Shown in pieces: positions 17,025 through 25,692 of a stretch of DNA of 64,000 nt (positions are counted from its first letter, which is position 1; each line of letters starts with the position of its first letter). Origin of the DNA: Polynucleobacter sp. HIN11 (GTDB taxonomy: Bacteria; Pseudomonadota; Gammaproteobacteria; Burkholderiales; Burkholderiaceae); contig NZ_AP028142.1 of NCBI RefSeq assembly GCF_030297675.1, forward strand, positions 1,550,001-1,614,000, given 5' to 3'. A program made the position numbers and the translations under genes. The notes beneath the pieces are model-generated. The model was given only the letters and a program-made list of their open reading frames with translations, was not told the origin of the DNA and made no database searches.

Positions 17025-18921
17025 AATCGAGCTCAAGTCGTTGCTGCAAATTACGGACCTCTGAGAGAGACTCGCGCAAAATTGTTTTGTCCACTGAATT
17101 CAGCCCCTCGACGGCAACTGCATTAGGATTGCCACCGATTACATGACCATCAATTTGAGCGGCAAGTCGTAAGGTCTGTAGATACTCAAAGGCCGCAATC
17201 CATGCGTCGCTTTCTGATTCATGCAGATTCAGTGCCCGGCCAATCGCGGCTAAGCGCTCGCGCGTATTCACGGCAGCAACCCCATTGGCTAATGAATAAA
17301 TACGAGCACAATCCACCACGATCGCCGTGCCTTGCAACTTAATATCAATGATTTGCTGGCCATCAAGCTCTTTCGTTTCTAGACCACCTAGCCAATTGAA
17401 CGGCACTTTCCACTGCAAGGAATTTTCAACTAATAATTTAATGAAACGTGGGGTAGCCTCAGCATGCTTAACGACGTATGCACGTAACGGCTCCAATAAG
17501 GACTCGTTACCAGCAAGTGCCCTGAAATCAAAAAAGATACTGGCATTTAGCAAATCTTGGGGGCTGCCTTGTTCAATCCAGCGCGCAAAGCGCTCTAACC
17601 ACTCATGTTGACTAATGCAAAGCTCAGGATTGCTTGCCATGATATTACCCTTGCATAATGGATAACCACAGGCATCGAGGGCGTGATTAACATCCTTGGC
17701 AAATGCCAGATATCGCGCTTTATGCGCAATCTCAGAGTCCAATAAAATGAGAGCATTGTCCTGATCAGTCGCGATCGTTTGCTCACTTCGACCCTCCGAA
17801 CCAAGCGAAATCCAAGCAAAGTGATCCAAACTTAAATCATGCCGCTTGGTAAAAATACGAATAAGCTGAGCAGTTAATACGTCATTGAGATGACTAATCA
17901 GGGCAGTTAATTGTCTAGCCTGCACACCCTGTCCCAACAAATTACGAGCAAATTTACGAATATTGCTCGCGCAATCTTTTAAGCCATCGACATCATCGGC
18001 CAAACGAATCGCACTGCTAATGTTGTTTAGTGATAAGCGTTGCAAAGAAAATAAATCGCGCTCTGAAATAATGCCAACCAGCTCCCTACCACGCAGGACT
18101 GGTAAATGACGAATGTGATGACGCGACATCATGAGGCCAGCGGTCTCTGCAGTATCGTCCAAGGATAAAGTTTTAACGTCACGCGACATGACTTGGGATA
18201 TCGGTGTCTCTAGGGGTATTTGTGCAAGCGTGACCCGACTCAAGACATCGTAACGGGTCAAGATACCAACAATAGCCCCTTCTTCATCGACCACTAAAAC
18301 AGAGCCCACTTTTTTATCATGAATCAATTGCAAGGCGTCTTGCAAAGGAGTATCGGGAGAAACAGAGATCGGCTTTTTGAGTGTCAGATCCCTCAGTGGA
18401 CTCTCAAGTGACTGCTCTGTTAACGCTTGAGAAGCAAAACTATTTCGTAAAGCTGCTCTTGATTCCTCGAGAAGCTTCAAAATACGATTATTTAGAAAGT
18501 CACTGAAGGGCTTGGAGTGTTTGGCGAGCTCATGCATGCGCTCTACGGGCAAGGCTAAGCAGAAACAATCGTCGATTGCCACGTACTTTACTGTGGATGG
18601 AAGTCCCCCATAACAAGCGCTGACAGCCAATAGATCACCCGGGTCAAGCTCAAATCCAGTCTCTTCAAAACCAGGGATCAAACGGCGACCCGATACCCTT
18701 CCCTGTCGAATCAGATAAAGTATCTTTGGCGCTCCGTCTGCCGGTGAGAGAATGACTTCTTCAGGGGCAAAGTACGTTTCAGCAGAATGATGTAGAAAGA
18801 AATCAACGTCTTGCTCTGCCATCTTTGAAAATGGCAGTACGCGCATTAATTGCTGACGCAAATTCTGTATTAGGCTATACGAAATCGACGGCTTATTTAA
18901 ACGATCACCAAATTCCATCAC
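17014..18921 (-). CDS. Cyclic-nucleotide-binding-like/CBS/DUF294 nucleotidyltransferase-like protein
   Basis: A 635-residue multidomain cytoplasmic regulator. Residues ~20-150 form a CNMP/Crp-like beta-roll (DLLAVSACYGGLPSTVKYVAIDD). About 170-290 are two CBS motifs (VGSVLVVDEEGAIVGILTRYD and IRHLPVLRGRELVGIISERDL). About 300-450 form the DUF294 domain with SLGSEGRSEQTIATDQDNAL, the GlnD-like nucleotidyltransferase motif, followed by a helical C-terminal domain. Such proteins likely sense nucleotides and modify or control a neighbour, plausibly the symporter pair. Target and reaction are unknown. Confidence 0.88.
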   Translation of the reverse strand: MMEFGDRLNKPSISYSLIQNLRQQLMRVLPFSKMAEQDVDFFLHHSAETYFAPEEVILSPADGAPKILYLIRQGRVSGRRLIPGFEETGFELDPGDLLAVSACYGGLPSTVKYVAIDDCFCLALPVERMHELAKHSKPFSDFLNNRILKLLEESRAALRNSFASQALTEQSLESPLRDLTLKKPISVSPDTPLQDALQLIHDKKVGSVLVVDEEGAIVGILTRYDVLSRVTLAQIPLETPISQVMSRDVKTLSLDDTAETAGLMMSRHHIRHLPVLRGRELVGIISERDLFSLQRLSLNNISSAIRLADDVDGLKDCASNIRKFARNLLGQGVQARQLTALISHLNDVLTAQLIRIFTKRHDLSLDHFAWISLGSEGRSEQTIATDQDNALILLDSEIAHKARYLAFAKDVNHALDACGYPLCKGNIMASNPELCISQHEWLERFARWIEQGSPQDLLNASIFFDFRALAGNESLLEPLRAYVVKHAEATPRFIKLLVENSLQWKVPFNWLGGLETKELDGQQIIDIKLQGTAIVVDCARIYSLANGVAAVNTRERLAAIGRALNLHESESDAWIAAFEYLQTLRLAAQIDGHVIGGNPNAVAVEGLNSVDKTILRESLSEVRNLQQRLELDYVR

Positions 18922-19048
18922 CTAGATTCCTCAATGTAAATCAACGATAAGGGTTTATTTCATTATGATGACTATGGAATTCCATATCAATACAATGATG
19001 GTATTGCGGGTATTACTGATTGTTTTAGTCAACTTCTAGGAAACAACT

Positions 19049-20314
19049 ATGTCGATGTCGCCAACCCTGATCAATATTGTTAGTACAACAATTTTTGCAC
19101 TGGCAGTCATTCATACCTTCTCAACAAAATTTTTTGAGCATCTCGCACACAAACAGCCCAATCATGCGGGGGTTTGGCATTTGCTGGGTGAAGTTGAAGC
19201 AGTCTTTGGTTTTTGGGCCATGGTGCTGGTTACTTTCTTCTTCTTCTACAGCGGCAATCAAGCGACTATTCAATACCTTGAAAGTCTAAATTTCACAGAG
19301 CCTTTGTTTGTGTTTGTGATCATGGTAATTGCCGCAAGCAAACCAGTACTTGAATTTTGTTTACTCTTAGTCAATCGTGTAGCAGCGCTAATTCCAATTA
19401 AAAAATCGGTTTCCTTCTTTTGGGTCACCCTCTCACTAGTCCCTCTTTTGGGATCCTTCATTACAGAGCCTGCCGCAATGACTGTGGCTGCTTTACTACT
19501 CCGTGACTACTATTTCGCCAAAAAGATTTCGCCAAAATTGATGTATGGCGCACTTGGTGTTTTATTTGTTAATGTCTCGATTGGCGGCACCTTAACCCCC
19601 TATGCCGCTCCTCCAATCTTGATGGTTGCTGCCAAATGGAATTGGGATATTGTTTTCATGCTTCAAGAGTTTGGATGGCGATCCTCGTTAGCGGTTTTAG
19701 TGAACTCGACTATTTTGACAGTTCTATTCAAAAAAGAATTGGCAGGATTGACAACCAATCCGAATGAAAAACGACTGGATTCCATTCCCTTTGGCGTTAT
19801 TTTGATTCACCTCCTCTTTTTACTGGGTGTGGTTGTCTTTGTTCACCACTCGGTTATTTTCATGGGTCTTTTCTTATTCTTTATTGGCTACACAACGGCC
19901 TACGCGCGCTACCAAAACAAACTGATTTTCAGGGAGAGTTTGATGGTGGCATTTTTCTTGGCTGGTTTAGTAGTACTTGGAGGGCAGCAAAAATGGTGGC
20001 TACAACCCTTACTGGCCAATTTAGATGCCGATACGGTCTATTATGGCGCTACCGCTTTAACTGCCATTACCGATAATGCAGCCCTAACCTATCTTGGATC
20101 GTTAGTGGATGGTTTGTCCAATGAGTTTAAATATGCATTAGTGGCCGGGGCTGTTACGGGTGGCGGCTTAACTGTGATCGCCAACGCGCCCAATCCAGCG
20201 GGTTACTCAATTTTGCGGCCCAGTTTTGAAGATGGCGCAATTAGTGCCTTATATCTTTTTATTGCGGCGCTGCCGCCAACCCTCGTTGCAATTATCGCCT
20301 TCCGGTTTATTTAG
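19049..20314 (+). CDS. Putative Na+/H+ antiporter
   Basis: A 421-residue polytopic membrane protein with about 11 hydrophobic helices, resembling the Na_H_antiport_3 family (NhaD/ion-transporter superfamily relatives). Recognisable stretches are LLGSFITEPAAMTVAALLL, GTLTPYAAPPILMVAAKWNW and a C-terminal ALTAITDNAALTYLGSL with an intramembrane Asp. The ion specificity is inferred from the family. It is divergent from the DUF294 gene, and a HAD gene follows with no gap. Confidence 0.82.
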   Translation: MSMSPTLINIVSTTIFALAVIHTFSTKFFEHLAHKQPNHAGVWHLLGEVEAVFGFWAMVLVTFFFFYSGNQATIQYLESLNFTEPLFVFVIMVIAASKPVLEFCLLLVNRVAALIPIKKSVSFFWVTLSLVPLLGSFITEPAAMTVAALLLRDYYFAKKISPKLMYGALGVLFVNVSIGGTLTPYAAPPILMVAAKWNWDIVFMLQEFGWRSSLAVLVNSTILTVLFKKELAGLTTNPNEKRLDSIPFGVILIHLLFLLGVVVFVHHSVIFMGLFLFFIGYTTAYARYQNKLIFRESLMVAFFLAGLVVLGGQQKWWLQPLLANLDADTVYYGATALTAITDNAALTYLGSLVDGLSNEFKYALVAGAVTGGGLTVIANAPNPAGYSILRPSFEDGAISALYLFIAALPPTLVAIIAFRFI

Positions 20315-21013
20315 ATGCGATATCAGCTGATTGCATTTGATGCCTATGGAACCTTGTTTGATGTGTACTCCATCGGCACGCTAGCAGAGCAATTATTTCC
20401 AGGTCAGGGAAAAGCTCTTGCCGTACTGTGGCGAAATAAGCAACTCGAATATACACGCCTCATTTCATTGGCTGATCCCAATACGAGAGGTAGTCAACAC
20501 TACCAATCTTTTTGGGATATCACAATTGCAGCTCTGCGATTTGCATGCGCTCAATTAAAACTAGACTTAAGCGCTAAGAATGAATCTGCCCTGTTGGATC
20601 AATATGCACGTCTTGATCCATTTCCAGAGTCAGCTACGGTGCTCCAAAAGCTCAAGGCGACTGGTATCAAAACATGCATCCTCTCAAACGGTAATCACGA
20701 GATGCTGTCTTGGGCCAATCAATCGAGCGGCTTGTCCCAATACCTTGATGAAGTGATATCGGTGGAGGAGGCGCGTCAATTTAAGATCACCCCCGCAAGC
20801 TATCAACTCATTCTGAACTATTTTTCAGTACCACTGCATCAGGTACTGTTTGTATCGTGTAATGCTTGGGACATCATCGGCGCCAACTGGTTTGGTTTTG
20901 ACACCTACTGGGTCAATCGCTACGAACTACCGTTTGAAGAAATAGGCAAAAAGCCACGATATATCGGATCCGATCTCAGTGGGATCTTAGGCCACCTTGA
21001 TCTTATTCCGTGA
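20315..21013 (+). CDS. HAD-superfamily hydrolase, haloacid dehalogenase type II
   Basis: A 232-residue HAD hydrolase. Motif I FDAYGTLFD supplies the nucleophilic Asp near residue 9, motif II is LSNGNHEML, and the C-terminal SCNAWDIIGANWFGFDTYWVNR is the type-II (S)-2-haloacid dehalogenase signature. It may hydrolyse 2-haloacids or phosphorylated metabolites; family members are often misannotated, so the substrate is uncertain. The ATG follows the antiporter stop directly, indicating translational coupling. Its end overlaps the convergent membrane-protein gene by 11 nt. Confidence 0.87.
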   Translation: MRYQLIAFDAYGTLFDVYSIGTLAEQLFPGQGKALAVLWRNKQLEYTRLISLADPNTRGSQHYQSFWDITIAALRFACAQLKLDLSAKNESALLDQYARLDPFPESATVLQKLKATGIKTCILSNGNHEMLSWANQSSGLSQYLDEVISVEEARQFKITPASYQLILNYFSVPLHQVLFVSCNAWDIIGANWFGFDTYWVNRYELPFEEIGKKPRYIGSDLSGILGHLDLIP

Positions 21014-21248
21014 CCATCGCAAAAAACTCGTAAGCCAGATAGGCCACACCAATGGCAATGGTGGTGTATACAAAAGTATGCACAAAGGAATTTGTTAACG
21101 CTCCAAGGCGCTCGAGCAAGAAACTCAAAAAAGTATATTCAGCGCTCGCATTTTCTCGCCAAATCCGATAAGCAACCCCAAACTGGTAGATATTAAATAC
21201 CAACCACAGTATGAGGGCGATTTGAATAGCGATTGTGATGTATTGCAT
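21003..21248 (-). CDS. Small two-helix membrane protein, function unknown
   Basis: An 81-residue protein with hydrophobic segments at about 3-27 (YITIAIQIALILWLVFNIY) and 52-75, and a short polar linker (RIWRENASAEY). No family recognised. It is encoded alone on the minus strand between the HAD gene and the DedA gene, overlapping the HAD 3' end by 11 nt. Plausible by its codon pattern and length, but support is only the open frame. Confidence 0.6.
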   Translation of the reverse strand: MQYITIAIQIALILWLVFNIYQFGVAYRIWRENASAEYTFLSFLLERLGALTNSFVHTFVYTTIAIGVAYLAYEFFAMVTE

Positions 21249-21319
21249 GCTGCCATTCTAGAGCTTTTTAATGATCAGCCAATATCATTACAATGCGAGC
21301 AATACAGTAAAGGCAGATC

Positions 21320-21967
21320 TTGGACTTTTCCTACCTCATCAATTTATTTCTCAATCTTGATAAGAACCTCGCACTGATTGCTAGTGAATGGGGTACCTGG
21401 ATCTATGTTCTGCTCTTCGCAATTATCTTTATTGAGACTGGTTTGGTGGTTATGCCATTCCTACCCGGTGATTCCCTATTGTTCGTTGCCGGAGCTCTAA
21501 CCGCTGCAGGCGACCTTAGCCTTCCAGTCCTCATGATCTTACTCACCAGCGCAGCCATTTTGGGCGATGCTGTCAATTATTCGGTTGGGCGGTTTGTCGG
21601 TAACAAAGTTTTCTCGTGGGAGAACTCACGCTGGTTTAATAAAAAAGCCTTTGATGAAGCCCATGCCTTTTATGAAAAATACGGCCCCATCACCATTGTG
21701 ATTGGGCGCTTTTTGCCATTTGTCAGAACATTTGCGCCCTTTGTAGCTGGCGTTGCTCAGATGCGCTACCCTGTATTTGTCTTCTACAACATTATTGGTG
21801 GCATCATCTGGGTCTGTAGCTTAACGGGGCTTGGTTATTTGATTGGCGAGCATCCCTGGGTGAAAAGTAATTTTTCGATCGTGGCACTCGCAATGATTAT
21901 TATTCCTGGCTTGCCGGCGCTTTGGATCTTTCTGAAAGAACTTACGGCTCGCTTTCGTAAGCGCTAA
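21320..21967 (+). CDS. DedA/VTT-domain membrane protein
   Basis: A 215-residue inner-membrane protein of the DedA family, linked to undecaprenyl phosphate or phospholipid flipping and envelope integrity. The VTT signature is clear: IFIETGLVVMPFLPGDSLLFVAGAL (about residues 38-62), then GDAVNYSVGRFVGNKVF, FYEKYGPITIVIGRFLPFVRTFAPFVAGVAQM and a terminal helix. The start is TTG at 21320, preceded by AAAGGCAG; no in-frame ATG is available before the conserved region. The FAD oxidoreductase gene follows 6 nt later. Confidence 0.88.
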   Translation: MDFSYLINLFLNLDKNLALIASEWGTWIYVLLFAIIFIETGLVVMPFLPGDSLLFVAGALTAAGDLSLPVLMILLTSAAILGDAVNYSVGRFVGNKVFSWENSRWFNKKAFDEAHAFYEKYGPITIVIGRFLPFVRTFAPFVAGVAQMRYPVFVFYNIIGGIIWVCSLTGLGYLIGEHPWVKSNFSIVALAMIIIPGLPALWIFLKELTARFRKR

Positions 21968-21973
21968 ACCTTC

Positions 21974-23152
21974 ATGTCAAATTCTGATAAACCAATTTGC
22001 ATTATTGGTAGTGGCTTAGCAGCCTACACGCTGATCCGTGAGTATCGCAAGCTCAACCCTGAACACTCCATCACTTTAGTCACTAAAGAGTCTGGTGATT
22101 TTTATTCAAAGCCGATGCTATCGACTGCAATTACTGGTCAAAAATCAGCGGAGCAACTCGTCACGAGCTCGGCAGCCAAAATGGCTGAGCAATTGCATCT
22201 CACCTTATATGCCCATGCAGCAGTTAAGAAGATTGATCCGGCACATCGAATCATTTCTGTTGTGCTTAAGGATGGTCAATCCGTTGATATTGAATACAGC
22301 CAATTGATCCTGGCGCTTGGCGCTGATCAAATTAGCGTTCCGATCGATGGGGACGCTAGTGATGCAATTTTGTCGGTCAATGATTTATATGAATATGCAA
22401 ACTTTCGCAAACAGCTCGACGGTAAGAAAAAAGTTGTCATTCTCGGCGCGGGTTTGATTGGTTGTGAATTTGCAAACGATTTGGTACTTGGCGGTTATCA
22501 GGTTGAAATAATTGATCTTGCAGACCGGGCCTTGAATCGCTTATTGCCAAAACCCATCGCACAAGCACTTGAGCAGCAGCTATCCAGTCTTGGCGTACTT
22601 TGGCATTTAGGAACCAGTATTCAATCGGTATCTCACGATGGCGATCAACTTCAAGTCATTTTGACGAATGGTCAAATAATCCGTGCAGACTTAGTGTTGT
22701 CAGCCTTAGGGCTGGCCCCCAGGATTCAATTGGCTAAAGAAGCGGGAATTATTGTTCATCGTGGGATTGTTGTGAATCGTCAGCTAGAGACCAGCGCCCA
22801 GAATATCTATAGCTTAGGTGATTGCGCAGAAGTTGAGGGTCAGGTACTTCCGTACGTAATGCCAATCATGCAAGCTGCTCGTACCTTGGCCATGGTTCTG
22901 GCCAGACAAGACGCATCCTTAGTCTATCCAGCGATGCCGGTAATGATTAAAACGCCTGCATTGCCCTTGATTGTTTCCCCTCCACCGATAGGCGGTTCAG
23001 GCTCATGGTCAATCAAGCAACTAGATGATGGTATCGAGGGACTTTTCCATAACACTAAAGGCGAACTGATTGGTTTTGCCCTGGCTGGATCAGCAACGAG
23101 TCAGCGGGCTACGCTCACTAAACTCCTTCCCCCAATTTTGGGAGCTTCCTAA
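21974..23152 (+). CDS. FAD-dependent oxidoreductase, rubredoxin-NAD+ reductase type
   Basis: A 392-residue pyridine nucleotide-disulfide oxidoreductase-like flavoprotein. Two dinucleotide-binding motifs are visible: ICIIGSGLAAYTLIREYRK at the N-terminus for FAD, and VVILGAGLIGCEFANDLVLGG (about residues 155-175) for NAD(P)H. IYSLGDCAEVEG is the second FAD motif. Length and sequence resemble rubredoxin reductase (RubB/AlkT-like), but no rubredoxin or alkane hydroxylase is nearby, so the electron acceptor is unknown. It overlaps the convergent gene at 23149 by 4 nt. Confidence 0.85.
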   Translation: MSNSDKPICIIGSGLAAYTLIREYRKLNPEHSITLVTKESGDFYSKPMLSTAITGQKSAEQLVTSSAAKMAEQLHLTLYAHAAVKKIDPAHRIISVVLKDGQSVDIEYSQLILALGADQISVPIDGDASDAILSVNDLYEYANFRKQLDGKKKVVILGAGLIGCEFANDLVLGGYQVEIIDLADRALNRLLPKPIAQALEQQLSSLGVLWHLGTSIQSVSHDGDQLQVILTNGQIIRADLVLSALGLAPRIQLAKEAGIIVHRGIVVNRQLETSAQNIYSLGDCAEVEGQVLPYVMPIMQAARTLAMVLARQDASLVYPAMPVMIKTPALPLIVSPPPIGGSGSWSIKQLDDGIEGLFHNTKGELIGFALAGSATSQRATLTKLLPPILGAS

Positions 23153-23565
23153 AGGCGCCAGAATAAGCTTAGCTTTTGTGGATCGCCTTCTTTGATAACC
23201 ACACTACGCTTCAGTAATTTACCCTGATAACTTGCCTCAACAGTGTATTGTCCTGGTGGGGCATTAAGCAGCATTAAGGGTCCATCGCATACAGTCTCTA
23301 AGATGGATTGTTGTTTGGCGTTAAGTACGCGGATATTAATACCCGCAATCCAAACGCCACGCCCACTTCCATCAATCTCTGACATCTCAATCAGTAGTGA
23401 CCACTTTTTAGCAGCGGCAAACATGGCAATAGACTCGTCACTGCCAATGCCGCCAGTGATGAAGGTTGTATCCCCTTGCGACTTACTGGGTGGTAATTGA
23501 GCAAGGCTTGCACCGGATAGGAACCCGGCACAAACCATCAGACATTGAATCACAAAATGACGCAT
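23149..23565 (-). CDS. Exported protein with carboxypeptidase-regulatory-like beta domain
   Basis: A 138-residue protein with a signal peptide (FVIQCLMVCAGFLSGASLAQ). The mature part has a short conserved-looking TTFITGGIGSDESIAMFAA segment and a C-terminal beta sandwich (LMLLNAPPGQYTVEASYQGK) of the kind seen in carboxypeptidase regulatory-like domains. Probably periplasmic. Function unknown. It lies 23 nt downstream of the DUF3313 lipoprotein gene on the same strand. Confidence 0.65.
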   Translation of the reverse strand: MRHFVIQCLMVCAGFLSGASLAQLPPSKSQGDTTFITGGIGSDESIAMFAAAKKWSLLIEMSEIDGSGRGVWIAGINIRVLNAKQQSILETVCDGPLMLLNAPPGQYTVEASYQGKLLKRSVVIKEGDPQKLSLFWRL

Positions 23566-23588
23566 GAAGATTCCTAGCTGTATCTCAA

Positions 23589-24278
23589 TTATTTCAACGC
23601 AGAGCCAGGTAGGGGCTTTAAGGGCGACTCCATTGCAAACACGACGATACGCCGCGTCATATCTTGAAAAGCACCAACGGAGCTTGAACCCAGACGGAAT
23701 GGCTCACCCTGGACGGCGACCATGCCGCCCGCAATAAATTCTTTCGTTTGGCTATCGGTCACACGGTTTTCAACGACCAAAGCAGGTGTTTTTGAATTGT
23801 TCCCCGTTGCAAATGCGGCCGCATTCGCAGCCAACCCAATCGGGGTAAAGTTCCAGGGCTTAAGACCATCGGCCGATAACTCAGCACCGGTGATACCAAC
23901 GGCTACGCGAGCTACGCCAGGACCAGGCTTATCGACTAACTTAATATCGGATCGTCTTTGAACAGCTTGGCGCATCGCCTCTTCTAAAATTTTCTTGGTT
24001 TGCGCAATCACCTCAGGCGTAATCTCTTTGGTGTACTCGGTCTGATTTAAGTAAACAGGATCAATCATGACCGCGGTATAACTCGAAGCTTGAATACCTG
24101 GCTTGATATAGCGCCATGCCCGAATATCTTTAGGTGTATTACCAACCACCTGCAGCACGTTGTAGTTTGGCAAAAATCCAGACTCGGGCATACGCTCAGT
24201 CATTACTTTGGGACCGCCACCACAGGCAGTTAAACCAAAAACGACTGCACTTACTCCAATGGCTAATTTAATCTTCAT
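23589..24278 (-). CDS. DUF3313 family lipoprotein
   Basis: A 229-residue predicted lipoprotein. The Met at 24278 opens KIKLAIGVSAVVFGLTACGGG with the lipobox LTAC; the 17 upstream in-frame codons look non-coding. The body (SGFLPNYNVL, WRYIKPGIQASSYTAVMIDPV, VRVAVGITGAE-like central strand) matches DUF3313. Function unknown; likely at the periplasmic face of the outer or inner membrane. It is preceded by a small membrane-protein gene and followed by the beta-domain exported protein. Confidence 0.78.
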   Translation of the reverse strand: MKIKLAIGVSAVVFGLTACGGGPKVMTERMPESGFLPNYNVLQVVGNTPKDIRAWRYIKPGIQASSYTAVMIDPVYLNQTEYTKEITPEVIAQTKKILEEAMRQAVQRRSDIKLVDKPGPGVARVAVGITGAELSADGLKPWNFTPIGLAANAAAFATGNNSKTPALVVENRVTDSQTKEFIAGGMVAVQGEPFRLGSSSVGAFQDMTRRIVVFAMESPLKPLPGSALK

Positions 24279-24298
24279 ATTCTTTCCCAAAAGGTTGA

Positions 24299-24472
24299 TT
24301 ACGAACGAAGTGAATTCATGCACTTGCATTTGATACTCGACGATAAGGCGATCAATAAGTAACTAATGATCCCGATGGTAAATACAGTTGCATCTTGCGA
24401 ATGAAAAAACAGTAATAATCCAATAATAGTGATTCCGACGGCAAGGCAACTGAGTATGGTTTTTAAGAACAT
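24299..24472 (-). CDS. Small membrane protein (57 aa)
   Basis: A short open frame: MFLKTILSCLAVGITIIGLL at the start, then a second hydrophobic stretch (FTIGIISYLLIALSSS) and a Cys-containing tail (KCKCMNSLRS). A strong ribosome-binding site (GGGGGAG) lies 3-4 nt before the ATG at 24472. It begins and ends neatly between the DUF486 gene and the DUF3313 lipoprotein, 20 nt before the latter. Function unknown; the good Shine-Dalgarno and two-helix pattern are the support. Confidence 0.5.
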   Translation of the reverse strand: MFLKTILSCLAVGITIIGLLLFFHSQDATVFTIGIISYLLIALSSSIKCKCMNSLRS

Positions 24473-24540
24473 GGCTCCCCCAACAATTGATAAATAAGTA
24501 TAAGAGTGATTTAGAAATTCGAATAGTGCCTAATGGCCTG

Positions 24541-24900
24541 TTAAGTCCGGAACATGAAATACACGGCACCGAGCAAACAGAGACCCGCCCAAAGGTAATC
24601 GGTCTTGAATGGCTCACCCATATAAAAGACTGCAAATGGTATGAATACGCTAAGAGTAATGACTTCTTGGGCTATTTTTAACTGACCTAGGGAAAAATAC
24701 TCATAGCCGATTCGATTGGCAGGAACTTGCAGAACATATTCAAAAAATGCAATTCCCCAGCTCACAAAGACAGCGATCCACCAGGGTTTGGCACTCAAGT
24801 CCTTCAGGTGGGCATACCACGCAAAGGTCATAAACACGTTCGACAGAAGCAGTAACCCTATAAATGAAAAGGGGCCGGTTAGGGAGCTTAGTGTTGGCAT
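24541..24900 (-). CDS. DMT family (DUF486) membrane protein
   Basis: A 119-residue four-helix membrane protein matching DUF486 in the drug/metabolite transporter superfamily. Characteristic pieces are LLLLSNVFMTFAWYAHLK, WWIAVFVSWGIAFFEYVLQVPANR and LKIAQEVITLSVFIPFAV. The frame opens at 24930, but the Met at 24900 gives the usual family length and has GAG a suitable distance upstream. Members may act as dimeric small multidrug-type transporters; the substrate is unknown. Confidence 0.82.
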   Translation of the reverse strand: MPTLSSLTGPFSFIGLLLLSNVFMTFAWYAHLKDLSAKPWWIAVFVSWGIAFFEYVLQVPANRIGYEYFSLGQLKIAQEVITLSVFIPFAVFYMGEPFKTDYLWAGLCLLGAVYFMFRT

Positions 24901-25013
24901 TAGCGAGATCTCAACGTTATAAACCTTCACTTTACTAAAACCACCTGACTTTTTGATCTAGCGCAAACTGCCCCGCCCGCCTCTTGCTAGACTGCGATCA
25001 ACTCGAGGTAAAA

Positions 25014-25190
25014 ATGCGACTTATATTATTTTGTGAACAAACCGGTGCCCGTATAGACCCCAAGCAATCGGCCGCCGTCTGCGCTGCGAAGCATGGCTGT
25101 GACTCTCATCAAAACTGCCCGTTGATACCCATGTCATCAGAGACAAATCAACAGGTAAGCACTCTAGCCCCTGTCAATATTTCCTCATAA
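25014..25190 (+). CDS. Small Cys-containing protein, function unknown
   Basis: A 58-residue frame from ATG 25014 with GAGG 5 nt upstream. It starts MRLILFCEQTGARIDPKQS and has cysteines at ILFCEQ, AAVCAAKHGCDSHQNC: four in ~30 residues, with His between, a spacing compatible with metal binding. No family recognised. The next gene follows 41 nt later on the same strand. The ribosome-binding site and Cys pattern favour a real gene. Confidence 0.5.
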   Translation: MRLILFCEQTGARIDPKQSAAVCAAKHGCDSHQNCPLIPMSSETNQQVSTLAPVNISS

Positions 25191-25231
25191 GATAAAACTG
25201 TTTACACTCTTCCCAAAAGAAGAGGGCCCCA

Positions 25232-25495
25232 ATGCGAATGGTTTTGTATCTATTAATTGCGTTAATACCCATCGGTATGGTGTATTCACGACTTTTAGAT
25301 CAATCAAAGTTAAGGGATTTTTTTATTGCCATCTCGTATCTGAGCATGATGGCATGGGCATTTTTCTTTGCCCTACTCCTAGAGATGCTCTTTCGGATTC
25401 CCCTCAAGTACTCTGTTGCTATTTTGGCCGTTGTAATGGCGTATGCTCACTTTCGAACCATCGCCTATCTGCACAAAAAGCGTCAGGGGAATTAA
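25232..25495 (+). CDS. Small membrane protein, function unknown
   Basis: An 87-residue protein with three hydrophobic segments (about 3-18, 30-52 and 58-72) and a basic C-terminus (LHKKRQGN). AAGAAGAGGG lies upstream of the ATG. No family recognised. It is directly convergent with the small Cys-rich gene: its stop (25493-25495) touches that gene's stop (25496-25498). Confidence 0.55.
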   Translation: MRMVLYLLIALIPIGMVYSRLLDQSKLRDFFIAISYLSMMAWAFFFALLLEMLFRIPLKYSVAILAVVMAYAHFRTIAYLHKKRQGN

Positions 25496-25675
25496 TCAAG
25501 CCTGATCATTTTTGCTTTCAAACTTGACTTGCATGGCCTCGTCTTGGGGTGCGTCAAGATTTAATGGCATATGCACCATTTTTTCACCATCCCACTTTTG
25601 GCCACACCAACACTCTCCGGCGTCATTAATAATGCAAACACCGGATCCACAACAACGGCTATCCGACTTTTTCAT
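25496..25675 (-). CDS. Small Cys-rich protein with CWC-like motif (59 aa)
   Basis: A short frame on the minus strand with an excellent ribosome-binding site (GAGGTG, ~6 nt before ATG at 25675). The N-terminal half is Cys-rich: KKSDSRCCGSGVCIIND then GECWCGQKWDG, five cysteines in 22 residues including CWC. This resembles, but is shorter than, the bacterial CWC zinc-binding family. The C-terminal half is acidic. Likely a metal- or iron-sulfur-binding small protein; function unknown. It sits 17 nt after the DUF2452 gene on the same strand, so they may form an operon. Confidence 0.6.
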   Translation of the reverse strand: MKKSDSRCCGSGVCIINDAGECWCGQKWDGEKMVHMPLNLDAPQDEAMQVKFESKNDQA

Positions 25676-25692
25676 TTCTTCACCTCATTGAT

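Noticed and set aside
24363..24635. 90-codon minus-strand ORF overlapping the DUF486 gene
   Set aside because: It conflicts with the DUF486 frame and with the better 57-codon frame that has a strong ribosome-binding site.
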